A stretch of DNA of 64,000 bases from Cephalotus follicularis (GCA_001972305.1 BDDD01001369.1:339052-403051); one strand, 5' to 3'. Counted from the stretch's first letter, positions 11,569 through 24,053 are shown. A program made the numbers and translations. Notes: generated from the letters alone by a model not told the origin.

Positions 11569-14496
11569 TGTAATAACCGCAAATTCAATTAATGTATATT
11601 GATCCAATTTTGAAATAAAATATACATTTTAATAGAGTTAATTGTCCAATTATTATAATTTCTATGATTGGTAAATGCTTGGGATGAATGGATGTGCAAT
11701 TGGTGAAGTATCAGAATTAAGAAGCCCTAAACCAGCCTAAACAGCCGACTGTCACAGGATAACGGTCAACTATTTGATACATGTTGAAGGCAGTTGACTG
11801 CCCAGTACAGCCAGTCGACTGGATTAGTACAGGACAGACTTCTGGCATGTGCAGAGACAAGGAGGACAGGTGTGTTAGGTGGCACATGCGTGTCACCACC
11901 TGCCACCACATGCAAAAAGGGGATGCTTGCATGTTCTCTGCAGACCTACAACCTACAAACTGAAAAATAATGAGAGAAAGGTGAAGAGAGGGATGCATGT
12001 GATGGAAAGAAAAGAGAGAAAGATGAGTGCATGTGACTTAGAAAGGAATCTGACGAATTCAAAGTCTTTTGGCCTTATATCAGCTGTTGAATGGTGAAAT
12101 GAGTGTTAGAAAACACTGAATATTGAGGAAAGTTGATGGGATTATTGAGAGCTTGCTTTGGAAGAATTAGAAAACTCAAAGAAGGAGGATTGAAGCTTTG
12201 GACTCTTGATAAGTTTCTAAGCTCGAACTTACTGTTATTATAATGATAATGTAACTAGGAGAATGTTGAATACCTTCTGTTCACATAATTAAAGATGACA
12301 GATTCTAGAATTGAAATGGGAATTGGTAAATGGATCAAGTGGAAATGGTGACTATAACCTCTAGATTGGATTATAGTTGATGTTAAGGTCAGGATATGCT
12401 CACTTATATATGCATCTTTTGTCAACACACTTAACATCAATAAATCCGAGTTTGAATAATAGTGGACATAGAGTTCAAAGGAAATTGTAAAATGGGAGTT
12501 TAGGACTTGATGGATTTGGTAATAAGCTACTGTTGAAGTAGTAATTGTATCTGATAATTAGAAACCTACTGGTACTAATGCATATGCCATAAATATGCAT
12601 GCATAGATTGAACTTGCTGGAATTGAAGGATTGTTGTTGAAAGGCTTTGGAAACTCAAAGAGATAGATCACTCCAATTGATCTTGGGATAAGCTTTTGAG
12701 GTAGGGGCTATGATATGACTGTGAAATATATATTATGCATGTCATGTTTGATGGTTATACTGATTGTATGTGTTTGTTTGAATGATTTGGATTGAGAGCC
12801 TGCATATTCTGTTCTGCGGAATGAACTTCTGGGCAAAAGCAGTCGACTGTTCATGAGGAACAACCGACCACTCAACCCAAGAAGTCGACTGTTCATAGGG
12901 AACAACCGACTACTCATCCTAATTAGTCGACTGCCAAGAAAAGCAGTCGACTGCTGGGAATAAATAGCCGACTACCACAGGGACGCAGCCGACTGTTCTG
13001 GGCTGTTAAAGGAAATTGTCCAGTTTTCGCGGAAGATCAGTGCTAGAGTTTGAACATACTCGTTAAGCTTGACAATTATAGATTCGTATGGATTATTGGA
13101 CTCATACTTCTAAGGATCAATCCCTCTCATATAATAGACAATAGTGTACTATTATTGCTAATGCCAAATCGAACTTCAAAGTGTACCGTTTGATTCCTTG
13201 AGTGATTTGATTGTACCATTTCGGACTGAATTCCTGTAATTACACTAGCTTCCACAGAGGATAATTTCCAATCAGTCCCTGCTAAATGTAATCAAAACAC
13301 AGGAGACTGAATGTCCTATATACCCTATGTGGTGGAACCCGGATCCGAGACCGGATAACTATGAATTCGGTTTAGTTGTTCATACTGCTGCTGATGTGTT
13401 AAGCGTTATTGGTTTGATTTCTCCCAAGTGAGACTTCTTACATTTATTTCTTCATTGAAACTCAATGTTATTTGAATTGTTTGCTTCTTTGAGGAAAAGT
13501 ATCCTTGATGAAGTCATTATACGAAAGTGCATATTTTCAATAGATTGAATATTGTTGCTATACATTTTGAAAATGTATAAATCAAGTATTTTACTCCTAT
13601 AAACTACTTGAAATGACTTATTGAACTGATTGATAGTTATAAACATAGAGTGTAATTTAACTTGGTTACAATCATAGAGTGTGATGTAACAAGGTTACTA
13701 AACATGGAGTGTCATGTAACCGGATGCTAAACACATGAGTGTACGCGTCCCTACATTGTCCATATGGTTAGTTACAATCATAGAGTGTGATGTAACGAGG
13801 TTACTAACCACGGAGTGTCATGTAACCGGATGCTAAACACATGAGTGTACGCGTCCCTACATTGTCAAATTATTAGTTACAATCATAGAGTGTGATGTAA
13901 CGAGGTTACTAATCACGGAGTGTTATGTAACCGGATGCTAATCATATGAGTGTACGCATCTCTAAAGATTGGATTGATTGGTCCTTTGCGACGTGATTGA
14001 TTAAATGATTCTTTTTAGCCAGTTGGCATGATTGCTCATATATATATATATATATTGGCATGTATATGTTTTTGCTGTTCAGATTTAACTACCTTGCATG
14101 GATACATTTATATATTCGTTTTCATACATGTTCCTTACTTAGCCGAGTGAGGACAAAGGCTAACCCCCCTACAGTTTCAAATTAGGCGAAGACTGGAGTT
14201 TGCTGCCAAAGCTGGAAGAGCTTCTATTGTCAGCTTAAGGTTGTTCCTTTATTTTAATGCGTTGTAATTGTAATGAACGGTTCATATCCCGTGCTATTGT
14301 ATTTCCTTTTGTTAAAGGATATTGTTGGATTATGCCTGCACGTAGTATGGGATGCGTGCGGATGGCTTGTTTTATATTCCGGCTTATCGAATGCTTCCGC
14401 AAATTTAATTATGAATTGTTGCTGGAATATTATTATGCTTATTGCTGATATCGCCTTATATGCTTGTCTAACGTGAATGGAAAACAGGGTGTGACA
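11569..14496 (+). repeat. 5' LTR of the TR-GAG-like element
   Basis: It is 2928 bp, bounded by the TSD on the left and the PBS on the right. AGTCGACTG-type motifs cluster at 12838-13000. A tandem triplet of about 105 bp lies at 13661-13965. The ACTTAGCCGAGTGAGGAC box is at 14137 and GTAGTATGGGATGCGTG near 14342. No gene is inside. Confidence 0.9.
13661..13965. repeat. Three ~105-bp tandem repeats in the LTR
   Basis: Units start near 13667, 13772 and 13876, each with CATAGAGTGTGATGTAAC and a later GTAACCGGATGCTAA. The same triplet is in the 3' LTR at about 23229-23525, so it predates this insertion. Confidence 0.85.
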
Positions 14497-14499
14497 AGA

Positions 14500-14510
14500 T
14501 GGTATCAGAG
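14500..14510 (+). other. Primer-binding site of the TR-GAG-like element
   Basis: TGGTATCAGAG lies three bases after the 5' LTR and matches initiator methionine tRNA. It sets the plus orientation. Confidence 0.85.
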
Positions 14511-14600
14511 AATATTCCATATATGCTAAGCTGGGATAAGTTTCTCGGAAATTAAGTGAATTGTTTCCTAATGATTATATCATTCCTTATAGGAAACAAA

Positions 14601-15763
14601 ATGGATCTAAGAAGAGGTAGACGAGGAAAGCGTAGAGCCAACGAAGGATTCAATGCACCGCCAGTGCATGAAAATGTTCCCGAAATGAATGAAGGACAGA
14701 ATGCCCCTCCAGTGCACGTCAATGTTCCACTGGTACACGATGAGAGGAGTAACTTTGATCGCCTGGCTGATCTTTTCCAGTAGCAGATCCAAGCCAATGT
14801 GGTGAACATAGAGTAGATGAGACAGCAGCAGATCCAAGCCAATGCGGCAAACATGGAACAAATACGGCAAATGTATGAGGCTACCCAAGCCTATCGGCAT
14901 GCTCCTGGAGTTCATCATGCTGGAGAATTTGGGAGAGACTTGGAGAGATTCATGGGGCAGAGTCCTCCGATGTTCAAAGGTGAACTTGATGCCACTATAG
15001 CAGAATGATGGATGAGAGACATGGAGAAAATCTTTGCTGCTCTCGAGTGTACTGAGGAGCAAAAGTTGGACTTTGCTGTGTACCGCTTGTGGAGAGAAGC
15101 TACCCATTGGTGGGACATGATTGATGCAAAATGGCGATCTCTGAATCTGGATAGAACTTGGGACAGATTTCAGCTGGAGTTCTCTGAAACTTATATTCCA
15201 CAGATGGAGCGTGACCAGAGAGAGACTGAATTGCTCGAGTTACGTCAGGGAGACATGACGGTAGCTCAATATCAAACCAGATTTATTGAATTGGCAAGGT
15301 ACACGCCCTATCTGGTGGAGGGTGAATTAAGAAAGATTCGAAGATTCTTGAAAGGTCTAAGATCTGACATCAGATCCAAACTGGTAGTGTTACAACTGAG
15401 TTCTTTTGTGGATGTCACTGAAAGAGCTAAATTTTGGAGGCTGATACAAATGATCGGAGGATAGAAAGATCTCGTGCTACTCAATCGAGACCTACTTCTT
15501 CACACCGTCAGGGAAGTAATAATCCTGCTAGATCTTCAAAGACTGCTATTCAAGAGAATGATGCTCAACCTGAAGCTTGTTCACACTATGGTCATAAAAG
15601 CCATCGGTTGGAAGATTGTTGGGTAAAAAATGGGTTGTGCATGAAGTGCGGAGCATCCGACCATTTCTTGATGGCTTGTCCGAATCGGCGAAAGACAATC
15701 CTTCCTGGAGCTGCGAATGATCGCGATGCTGCAGCTGGACCTTCACGGACGAAGGATAACTGA
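14601..15763 (+). pseudogene. gag of the TR-GAG-like element, broken
   Basis: It starts MDLRRGRRGKRRANEGFN at 14601. The gag domain is clear: RDLERFMGQSPPMFKGELDA (14935-14995), YRLWREATHWWDM (15080-15120), LLELRQGDMTVAQYQTRFIE (15230-15290) and RRFLKGLRSDIRSKL (15340-15380). At the C-terminus are two zinc knuckles, CSHYGHKSHRLEDC and CMKCGASDHFLMAC (15580-15690). In-frame stops are at about 14781, 14814 and 15007, each one base from a Gln or Trp codon. A frameshift near 15440 separates the gag domain from the zinc knuckles. The paralogue in element N (17890-18552) has the same domain order. In TR-GAG elements gag is normally the only kept gene. This copy cannot make a complete protein. Confidence 0.88.
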
Positions 15764-15900
15764 CCGATGAAATGTTGGAAACGTTTCCTCTTGGATAGAT
15801 ATGTATCTCTAAATGCGAGGACGAAATGAGGGAGACATTTCCCCACCTATTCGGAATGTAATGTAAGGGCTAAATTCGAGGACGAATTTTCTTTAAGGAG

Positions 15901-15952
15901 TGATTACATCATAAATGGAAGTATTACATTCAGGAAAATACCGGGTGTTACA
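15901..15952 (-). repeat. Truncated 3' LTR of element N (52 bp)
   Basis: The minus strand reads TGTAACACCCGGTATTTTCC from 15952 and stops at 15901. The same bases begin the 5' LTR at 21326, which lacks the leading TGT. It joins directly to the pre-LTR stretch of the enclosing plus-strand element. Confidence 0.85.
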
Positions 15953-16004
15953 TTCACCCCTCCTTCAAGAAATTTCGTCCTCGAAATTTACACAATACTA
16001 GAAT

Positions 16005-17892
16005 AAGTGCGGGTAGCGTTCTTGGATGTCCTCCTCACGCTCCCAAGTTGCCTCATCAGGTTTGTGAAACTACCATTGAACCTTGACCATGGAAATGGTT
16101 CGGTTCCTCAAAGTCTGCGTCTTCCGATCGAGAATCCGCACAGGTAACTCCTCACAAGATAGATCATCCTGTACAGGAACAGTATCATAATCCAGGACAT
16201 GTGACGGGTCCGGAATATATCTCCTTAGCATAGATATGTGGAAGACGTCGTGCACGTTTGACAGTGCAGGAGGTAAGGCAAGCTGATAAGCTACCTCCCC
16301 GACTCTCTCTAGAATCTCAAAAGGACCAATGTAGTGTGGAGCTAATTTGCCTCTCTTCCCAAATCGTTGTATGCCCTTCCATGGTGATACTTTTAAGAAC
16401 ACATGATCACCCACATTAAAGACCAGAGGTCTCCTCTTCACACTGTCAGTGTAGCTCTTCTGTCTACTCTGAGCAGCAAGCAGCTTCTCCTTGATGAATT
16501 TGACTTTCTCCGAAGTCTCCTCCACTAAATCTGACCCAAGCAGTGGTCGATCCCCAACCTCGTCCCAACAGACGGGTGACCTACACTTCCTCCCATACAG
16601 TGCCTTAAACGGTGCCATGCCGATACTAGAATGATAGCTGTTGTTGTAAGAAAACTCTATTAGAGGAATGTGATCCTCCCAGGTACCAGCAAAATCAATT
16701 ACACAAGCCCGAAGCATATCCTCCAAGGTTTGGATGGTACGCTCCGATTGTCCGTCTGTCTGAGGGTGGAAGGCAGTACTCAAGTTCAGCTTCGTCCCGA
16801 AGGCTGACTGAAACCTCTTCCAAAAGTTGGAAGTGAAGATAGCATCCCTATCACATACGATGCTGACTGGAACACCGTGCAGCCTCACTATCTCCTTCAC
16901 ATACAATCGAGCCAACTTGCTCGCAGAATCTGTGACATGTGTCAGCAGAAAGTGTGCTGATTTGGTGAGTCTATCCACGATAACCCACATGGCATTATGA
17001 CGGTTCCGAGTCAAAGGAAAACCCGAAACAAAATCCATCGTAACATGTTCCCACTTCCACTCTGGAATAGGTAAAGGTTGTAGCAAACCTGCCGGTCTCT
17101 GGTGCTCGGCCTTAACTATCTGGCAAGTCCAACACTTCGCCACATACTCGGCAATCTCCCGCTTCATGCCGGGCCACCAATAACACTTCTTCATGTCCTG
17201 ATACATCTTCGTGCTACCTGGATGAACGCTGTACATAGATTTATGAGCCCCACAGAGTAGTTCATCCTTCACTCTAGGCTCATTCGGAAGACATACACGT
17301 CCTCGATATCTCATAATACCATCTTCATGTACTCTAAAATCCGACTCCGAATCCAGATTCTCTCGAATCTTCTGTAATTCAGGATCATGAGGTTGTGCCT
17401 CTTTGATGCGATGCAATAACACTGGTTCTAACCGCATATCTGCTAGAATGATTCCCGGTGACTGATTAAACGGGTACCATTCTTGGAAGTCTTCCAGCAT
17501 CTTCCATTGTGACACCATTGTACTAGCAAGAATAGGCTTGCGGCTCAAGGCATCAGCGACTACATTCGCTTTCCCTGGGTGGTACTGGATACTGCAGTCA
17601 TAATCATTAAAGAACTCGACCCATCTGCGCTGTCTCATGTTCAGTGTATCCTGACAGAACAGGTATCTCAAGCTCTTATGATCGGTGAAGATCTCGAACT
17701 GCGCCCCGTACAGGTAGTGCCTCCACTTATGAAGGGAAAAGATGATAGCTGCAAGCTCAAGGTCATGGGTCGGGTAGTTTTCCTCGTATGGTTTAAGCTT
17801 CCTTGAGGCATATGCAATCACTCTGCCTCGCTGCATCAATACACAGCCCAAACCCTTTCCCGATGCGTCACTGTAGACTGCAAAGCCGGTCG
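16005..17892 (-). pseudogene. Element N pol: RNase H, integrase, chromodomain
   Basis: The minus strand encodes the 3' half of a Gypsy pol. RNase H begins VYSDASGKGLGCVLMQ (about 17880) and includes TDHKSLRYLF. The integrase zinc site is visible as H...H and CWTCQIV (about 17200-17110). The catalytic core holds VTMDFVSGFP (first D), IVCDRDAIF (second D) and HPQTDGQSERTIQ (the E lies here). The GPY/F-type region is GDHVFLKVSPWKG and HYIGPFEIL (about 16430-16290). Near the end RILDRKTQTLRNRTISMVKV is the chromodomain start, but a stop (about 16070) falls inside it and ATWEREEDIQERY follows in frame. The start of RNase H, all of RT, protease and the zinc knuckle are missing because of the fusion with gag. 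Replication-defective. Confidence 0.93.
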
Positions 17893-18552
17893 CAAACCCT
17901 TCAAAAACCTCCTTATCTTCTTCACATCATCAGCAACCAGATATGGTGAGTGTCTGGATAACTCCATGAATCTGGCCTGGTACTCGGCCACAGACATCTC
18001 CCCTTGCCGTAACTCCAGAAGTTCACTCTCCCTCCGTTCTTGCTCCATCCGAGGTACATAGGAATCGAGGAACTCTGTCTGGAACCTCTCCCATGTAGCG
18101 TCAAGTCCAGCTGACTCCCACTTTGCTTTGACCATTTCCCACCAGTGAGTGGCCTCTCCCCATAGACGGTACACGGCAAATTTCAGCTTTTGAGCATCAG
18201 TACAATCCATCACTGCAAAAATCTTCTCTAAATCTTGAAGCCATATTTCAGCAATCGTGGCGTCAAGCTCTCCCCGGAAACTAGGTGGGTTTTGTCTCAT
18301 GAATCTCTCGATGTCCCTTCCGAATTGACTACTATCCTCTCCCGGGCAATGATCGGGAGCTCTGTGTGGCGGTCGGGCTTGCGCGTAGTGTTGGCGCATC
18401 TCCTCCGCATTGGCCATAATAAAGGCCATCTGTTGCTGGAAATAGTCAGCAATCCGGGTCATCGGGTCTCTAGTATCCTGAGGAACATTCACTCCTTCAG
18501 GGGCGTTGGCTCCAGGGGCCCTAGCCCTACCACGCGTTCTCCTTCGGTCCAT
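17890..18552 (-). pseudogene. Element N gag, fused out of frame to pol
   Basis: It starts MDRRRTRGRARAPGANAPEG at 18552. The gag domain is intact up to RRFLKGLRP: FGRDIERFMRQNPPSFRGEL, YRLWGEATHWWEM, LLELRQGEMSVAEYQARF. It then breaks at about 17890, exactly where RNase H begins in another frame, so the open frame runs 17 codons into pol in the wrong frame and stops at 17836. The zinc knuckle, protease and RT (normally over 2 kb) are deleted. Its protein motifs closely match those of the TR-GAG gag at 14601. Confidence 0.88.
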
Positions 18553-18648
18553 TGTTCCTATAAGAAGGACGACGGTTAGTCACGACTTTAGGAAAAACAA
18601 TTATTGATTGCCAAGGAAAATATCCTAGCTAAGCATATATGGAATATG

Positions 18649-18659
18649 CTCTGATACCA
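18649..18659 (-). other. Primer-binding site of element N
   Basis: The minus strand reads TGGTATCAGAGC just inside the LTR that ends at 18663, matching initiator methionine tRNA. Confidence 0.85.
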
Positions 18660-18662
18660 CGC

Positions 18663-21326
18663 TGTCACACCCCGTTTTTCAATATAAAAGACAACATATA
18701 AGTGGTAAAGCAATCAAACAAGATAATCCAGCTCATGCGAAAAACCAATAATTTAAAACTTTCGTTAGTGGAAGCAATAACTTAAATGAGCCGGAAAAAA
18801 AAACACATCACGCATCCCATACTACGTGATGCCCGATAACCAAGCGTAACCGTTGATCGCTCAAAACGGAGCGTGAAGTAAAAGTTCAATACAAGATAAC
18901 AAATATCATTTGTTACAAAAATCCAAATAACATGATTCAAAGTTCGATAACCCAAATACATAAATAAGAGAAATAACAAGTCTTCTCTTTAAACCTCCGT
19001 GCATGCTCCATGTCAAGACCACTCCATCAATCTGTTACAATAGGGGTTAGCCTTTGTCCTCACTCGGCTAAGTGAATAAACCCATAAAATACAGTTCGAG
19101 TCATAAGATAAAGAGTATCAAAAATGGATGCATAATAGTGAGCCATGACATGTAATTTCCACAGTAAAAATACCTCCGTGTATGCACATAAAATATATGC
19201 ATGCTCACAGTACAAGTATAACTCATAAGTTATATCAACACAGGCAGTAAATATGTTCCAAAAAGGAACCAGACAAACCAGTCGTCATGACCGTCGCCAC
19301 CTCATGGCCCCAACGTCACGCACTCTTGCTTTAACCCAAATGGTTTTGGAGCAAGTCCTCAGTAAGTTGTTTAGCACGAAGACTAAACCAACCGCAGGTT
19401 ACTAGCACAATGGCTAAGTAATCAACAAGTTATTAGCACGGTGGCTAATAATCAACAGGTTATTAGCACGATGGCTAATAATCAACAGGCACAAGCATTT
19501 CACAGTACAAGTCAAGAAATTACATATAATTACTTGATCAAAATATATTTGTTTAAAATATACTTTTCCGTTCACAAGTTGTAATAAGTCATAAACTTAA
19601 AACAATACATTTTTCTGTCTTTGGAAATACTTCCCCAATCATTTCGAAAATATATACATTCATAAATTATATATTTTCGCAAATTACATTTGGTTTCATA
19701 ATCAAACCCTTAAATCAGTTCTCTGTCATTGGAAATACTTCCCCAAGCATTTTGAAGATATATAAATTCAGGTGTTGACAAATATAGATTTTCGTACCCA
19801 AATGATCATAATAATCATGCAAGCTTTTCAAAATGGTTTAACACTTTTAGGAAAGCAACCATAATGTAAATCACAGTGACAATGTAACCATATGCTCAGA
19901 ATGCATCTAGGTTCGTTTCTAGAGTCGTTTCGGTCTAACGGTTCTCATTCAAGCGAAATCCTGCTGATCAGGGGAAAAGGCGTCGATGTCATTCTATAAG
20001 GCGTCGACGTCTTTTTCATACCAAAGGTATCCAAACGCAAGTCTTGGTTTTAGAGGGTGAAATCCAACCTTTTAATCCCTCGGATAAACGAATATCACTC
20101 TATAAACGTATAAGGTATGCTACTGGTTAACAAAAACACGACCAGAACATCAAATCGAAATCAAATAGGCGATCCCGAGTGGCTTAAATGGCTATCTGAA
20201 ATGAACATCACAGTTCATACAATTCCCAGAAAAGGAGTCGATGTCTTTGTAAAAGACGTCGATGTCTTTTACAGCACATAACGTGTTTTCCACAGTTTTA
20301 ACACACCAAGCCATTTCTAAATCAATCCTTTTCACGTGCAATACACGTATTCATGTAATCATACATGCGTAATTAACTCAGTGTATCTCAGTAATACTAC
20401 AACAAGTCCAAAATCTCAATCCAAGCATCAACATGCAATTCATCATGCTATACCTTAACTTAGAACTCAAAATGCACATATAAATCTATCACTTTCCCCT
20501 ACCTTATTGTTCCAAGTTAGGAACTGGAAAGTCCACCTCTTTTAGTATCCAAACAGGTCACAGCGGCCTCTCTAGGTCCGTCCCGTAGCTGCACCAGCAG
20601 CTCCAAAGTCCAAGCTCCAAGATCCAAGCTCAACAATGGCACACACACACCCACTGTTTTCTTCTGGTGTTATAAAACGAGAGAGAGAAGTGGGAAGGGT
20701 CGTTCTTATGCAGATTCCTTCCACCTAACACCCTTCTTCTGTCATTTAACAGGTCAGCCCCGAGATCTCTCCCACTTCCAAGTTTTCTGCATTTCCTTAT
20801 CATTTTCTAATCTTCTTTCTGCAGGTTGCATGTTAGGATGGCATAATCCTTGCATGTTCCATGTGAGGGTAGGTTTTAGTGCTCCTGGTCAGTACACAAA
20901 CATGCCCAACACGTCGAAACGCACTTGAAAAGGCATTAGGTAAAGCCTTTAAACAATTCCCCCTGCATGTTATTCTGCCGACGAAGAACGTGCTGGCCAT
21001 TCTTACAAAGGCGTCGACGTCTTTCCTTGGACGTCGATGTCTTTTGTATTTGTAAGAAAGTGTCGATGCCTTCTCCCATCGTCGACGTGCATGTTCCTTC
21101 AAACACGTGTGCCCTGACTCCCAAAGGCGTCGACGGCTTTCCAAAAGACGTCGATGTCTTTATGCCAAGACAGTACCGTTTCAAGCTTTTAATACACATT
21201 CCATTACCAAGGTCATAAGTAGGGTTTATAAGCATCTTTTGAGCTCAAACTGGACATTCTCATTAAATCAAGTTTAATGATTACATCATAAATGGAAGTA
21301 TTACATTCAGGAAAATACCGGGTGTT
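18663..21326 (-). repeat. 5' LTR of element N
   Basis: It is 2664 bp. On the minus strand it begins AACACCCGG (leading TGT missing) and ends GGGGTGTGACA. It shares the GCCGAGTGAGGAC box (19040-19073, reverse) and GATGCGTG box (near 18817, reverse) with the TR-GAG LTRs and the LTR ending at 3938. GTCGACG/GTCGATGTC motifs are at 19980-20010, 20235-20265 and 21008-21170. A TTATTAGCAC-type short repeat lies at 19395-19480. No gene is inside. Confidence 0.85.
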
Positions 21327-24053
21327 GTCGACTGTTTGATACGTGTTGAAGGCAGTCGGCTGCCCAGTACAGCCAGTCGACTGGATTAGTACAGGACAGA
21401 CTTCTGGCATGTGCAGAGACAAGGAAGACAGGTGTGTTAGGTGGCACATGCGTGTCACCACCTGGCACCACATGGAAAAAGGGGATGCTTGCATGTTCTC
21501 TGCAGACCTACAACCTACAAACTGAAAAATAATGAGAGAAAGGTGAAGAGAGGGATGCATGTGATGGAAAGAAAAGAGAGAAAGATGAGTGCATGTGACT
21601 TAGAAAGGAATCTGACGAATTCAAAGTCTTTTGGCCTTATATCAGCTGTTGAATGGTGAAATGAGTGTTAGAAAACACTGAATATTGAGGAAAGTTGATG
21701 GGATTATTGAGAGCTTGCTTTGGAAGAATTAGAAAACTCAAAGAAGGAGGATTGAAGCTTTGGACTCTTGATAAGTTTCTAAGCTCGAACTTACTGTTAT
21801 TATAATGATAATGTAACTAGGAGAATGTTGAATACCTTCTGTTCACATAATTAAAGATGACAGATTCTAGAATTGAAATGGGAATTGGTAAATGGATCAA
21901 GTGAAAATGGTGACTATAACCTCTAGATTGGATTATAGTTGATGTTAAGGTCAGGATATGCTTACTTATATATGCATCTTCTGTCAACACACTTAACATC
22001 AATAAATCCGAGTTTGAATAATAGTGGACATATAGTTCAAAGGAAATTGTAAAATGGGAGTTTAGGACTTGATGGATTTGGTAATAAACTACTGTTGAAG
22101 TAGTAATTGTATCTGATAATTAGAAACCTACTGGTACTAATGCATATGTCCATAAATATGTGTGCATAGATTGAACTTACTGGAATTGAAGGATTGTTAT
22201 TGAAAGGCTTTGGAAACTCAAAGAGATAGATCACTCCAATTGATCTTGGGATAAGCTTTTGAGGTAGGGGCTATGATATGACTGTGAAATATATATTATG
22301 CATGTCATGTTTGATGGTTATACTAATTGTATGTGTTTGTTTGAATGATTTGGATTGAGAGCCTGCATATTCTGTTCTGCGGAATGAACTTCTGGGCAAA
22401 AGCAGTCGACTGTTCATGAGGAACAACCGACCACTCAACCCAAGAAGTCGACTGTTCATAGGGAACAACCGACTACTCATCCTAATTAGTCGACTGCCAA
22501 GAAAAGCAGTCGACTGCTGGGAATAAATAGCCGACTACCACAGGGACGCAGCCGACTGTTCTGGGCTGTTAAAGGAAATTGTCCGGTTTTCGCGGATGAT
22601 CAGTGCTAGAGTTTGATCTTACTCGTTAAGCTTGACAATTATAGATTCGTATGGATTATTGGACTCATACTTCTAAGGATCAATCCCTCTCATATAATAG
22701 ACAATAGTGTACTATTATTGCTAATGCCAAATCGAACTTCAAAGTGTACCGTTTGATTCCTTGAGTGATTTGATTGTACCATTTCGGACTGAATTCCTGT
22801 AATTACACTAGCTTCCACAGAGGATAATTTCCAATCAGTCCCTGCTAAATGTAATCAAAACACAGGAGACTGAATGTCCTATATACCCTATGTGGTGGAA
22901 CCCGGATCCGAGACCGGATAACTATGAATTCGGTTTAGTTGTTCATACTGCTGCTGATGTGTTAAGCGTTATTGGTTTGATTTCTCCCAAGTGAGACTTC
23001 TTACATTTATTTCTTCATTGAAACTCAATGTTATTTGAATTGTTTGCTTCTTTGAGGAAAAGTATCCTTGATGAAGTCATTATACGAAAGTGCATATTTT
23101 CAATAGATTGAATATTGTTGCTATACATTTTGAAAATGTATAAATCAAGTATTTTACTCCTATAAACTACTTGAAATGACTAATTGAACTGATTGATAGT
23201 TATAAACATAGAGTGTAATTTAACTTGGTTACAATCATAGAGTGTGATGTAACAAGGTTACTAAACATGGAGTGTCATGTAACCGGATGCTAAACACATG
23301 AGTGTACGCGTCCCTACATTGTCCATATGGTTAGTTACAATCATAGAGTGTGATGTAACGAGGTTACTAACCACGGAGTGTCATGTAACCAGATGCTAAA
23401 CACATGAGTGTACGCATCCCTACATTGTCAAATTATTAGTTACAATCATAGAGTGTGATGTAACGAGGTTACTAATCACGGAGTGTTATGTAACCGGATG
23501 CTAATCATATGAGTGTACGCATCCCTAAAGATTAGATTGATTGGTCCTTTGCGACGTGATTGATTAAATGATTCTTTTTAGCCAGTTGGCAGGATTGCTC
23601 ATATATATATATTGGCATGTATATGTTTTTACTGTTCAGATTTAACTACCTTGCATGGATACATTTATATATTCGTTTTCATACATGTTCCTTACTTAGC
23701 CGAGTGAGGACAAAGGCTAACCCCCCTACAGTTTCAAATTAGGCGAAGACTGGAGTTTGCTGCCAAAGCTGGAAGAGCTTCTATTGTCAGCTTAAGGTTG
23801 TTCCTTTATTTTAATGCGTTGTAATTGTAATGAACGGTTCATATCCCGTGCTATTGTATTTCCTTTTGTTAAAGGATATTGTTGGATTATGCCTGCACGT
23901 AGTATGGGATGCGTGCGGATGGCTTGTTTTATATTCCGGCTTATCGAATGCTTCCGCAAATTTAATTATGAATTGTTGCTGGAATATTATTATGCTTATT
24001 GCTGATATCACCTTATATGCTTGTCTAACGTGAATGGAAAACGGGGTGTGACA
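21327..24053 (+). repeat. 3' LTR of the TR-GAG-like element, 5'-truncated
   Basis: It aligns with 11763-14496, ends GGGGTGTGACA, and is followed by the TSD CCTAA. The first ~195 bp of the LTR are missing where element N sits. Confidence 0.9.

Larger units (their letters stand above)
15901..21326 (-). mobile_element. Gypsy element N (Tekay-like), internally deleted
   Basis: It is a minus-strand element inserted in the 3' LTR of the TR-GAG-like element. The 5' LTR is 21326-18663, the PBS 18659-18649, then gag (18552 to about 17890), an RNase H-integrase-chromodomain fragment (17892-16005), a polypurine-like stretch (15969-15953) and the first 52 bp of the 3' LTR (15952-15901). The rest of the 3' LTR and about 195 bp of the host LTR are gone; the deletion joins at the end of the host element's pre-LTR stretch. 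The 49 bp next to 15901 recur at 21277-21326, as expected for the same part of both LTRs. The C-terminal chromodomain remnant and LTR termini TGTAACACC/GGGGTGTGACA suggest the Tekay/Del chromovirus lineage. Confidence 0.85.
11569..24053 (+). mobile_element. TR-GAG-like non-autonomous Gypsy, TSD CCTAA
   Basis: The 5' LTR is 11569-14496 (starts TGTAATAACCGC, ends GGTGTGACA) and the 3' LTR 21327-24053. TSD copies CCTAA lie at 11564-11568 and 24054-24058. The PBS TGGTATCAGAG is at 14500-14510. The only coding sequence is a broken gag (14601-15763). After it the sequence goes straight to the usual pre-LTR stretch (GAGGACGAATTTTC with TTTAAGGAG, ending 15900). No protease, RT or integrase of this element remains. 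Known TR-GAG elements have this LTR-gag-LTR plan. By eye the two LTRs differ at roughly 25-30 places over 2.7 kb, about 1 percent, so the insertion is young. The 3' LTR lacks its first ~195 bp because of element N and an associated deletion. Confidence 0.88.

Noticed and set aside
15902..21326. 49-bp direct repeat as a target-site duplication
   Set aside because: Too long for an LTR element. It is the same part of the two LTRs of element N, one of them almost wholly deleted.
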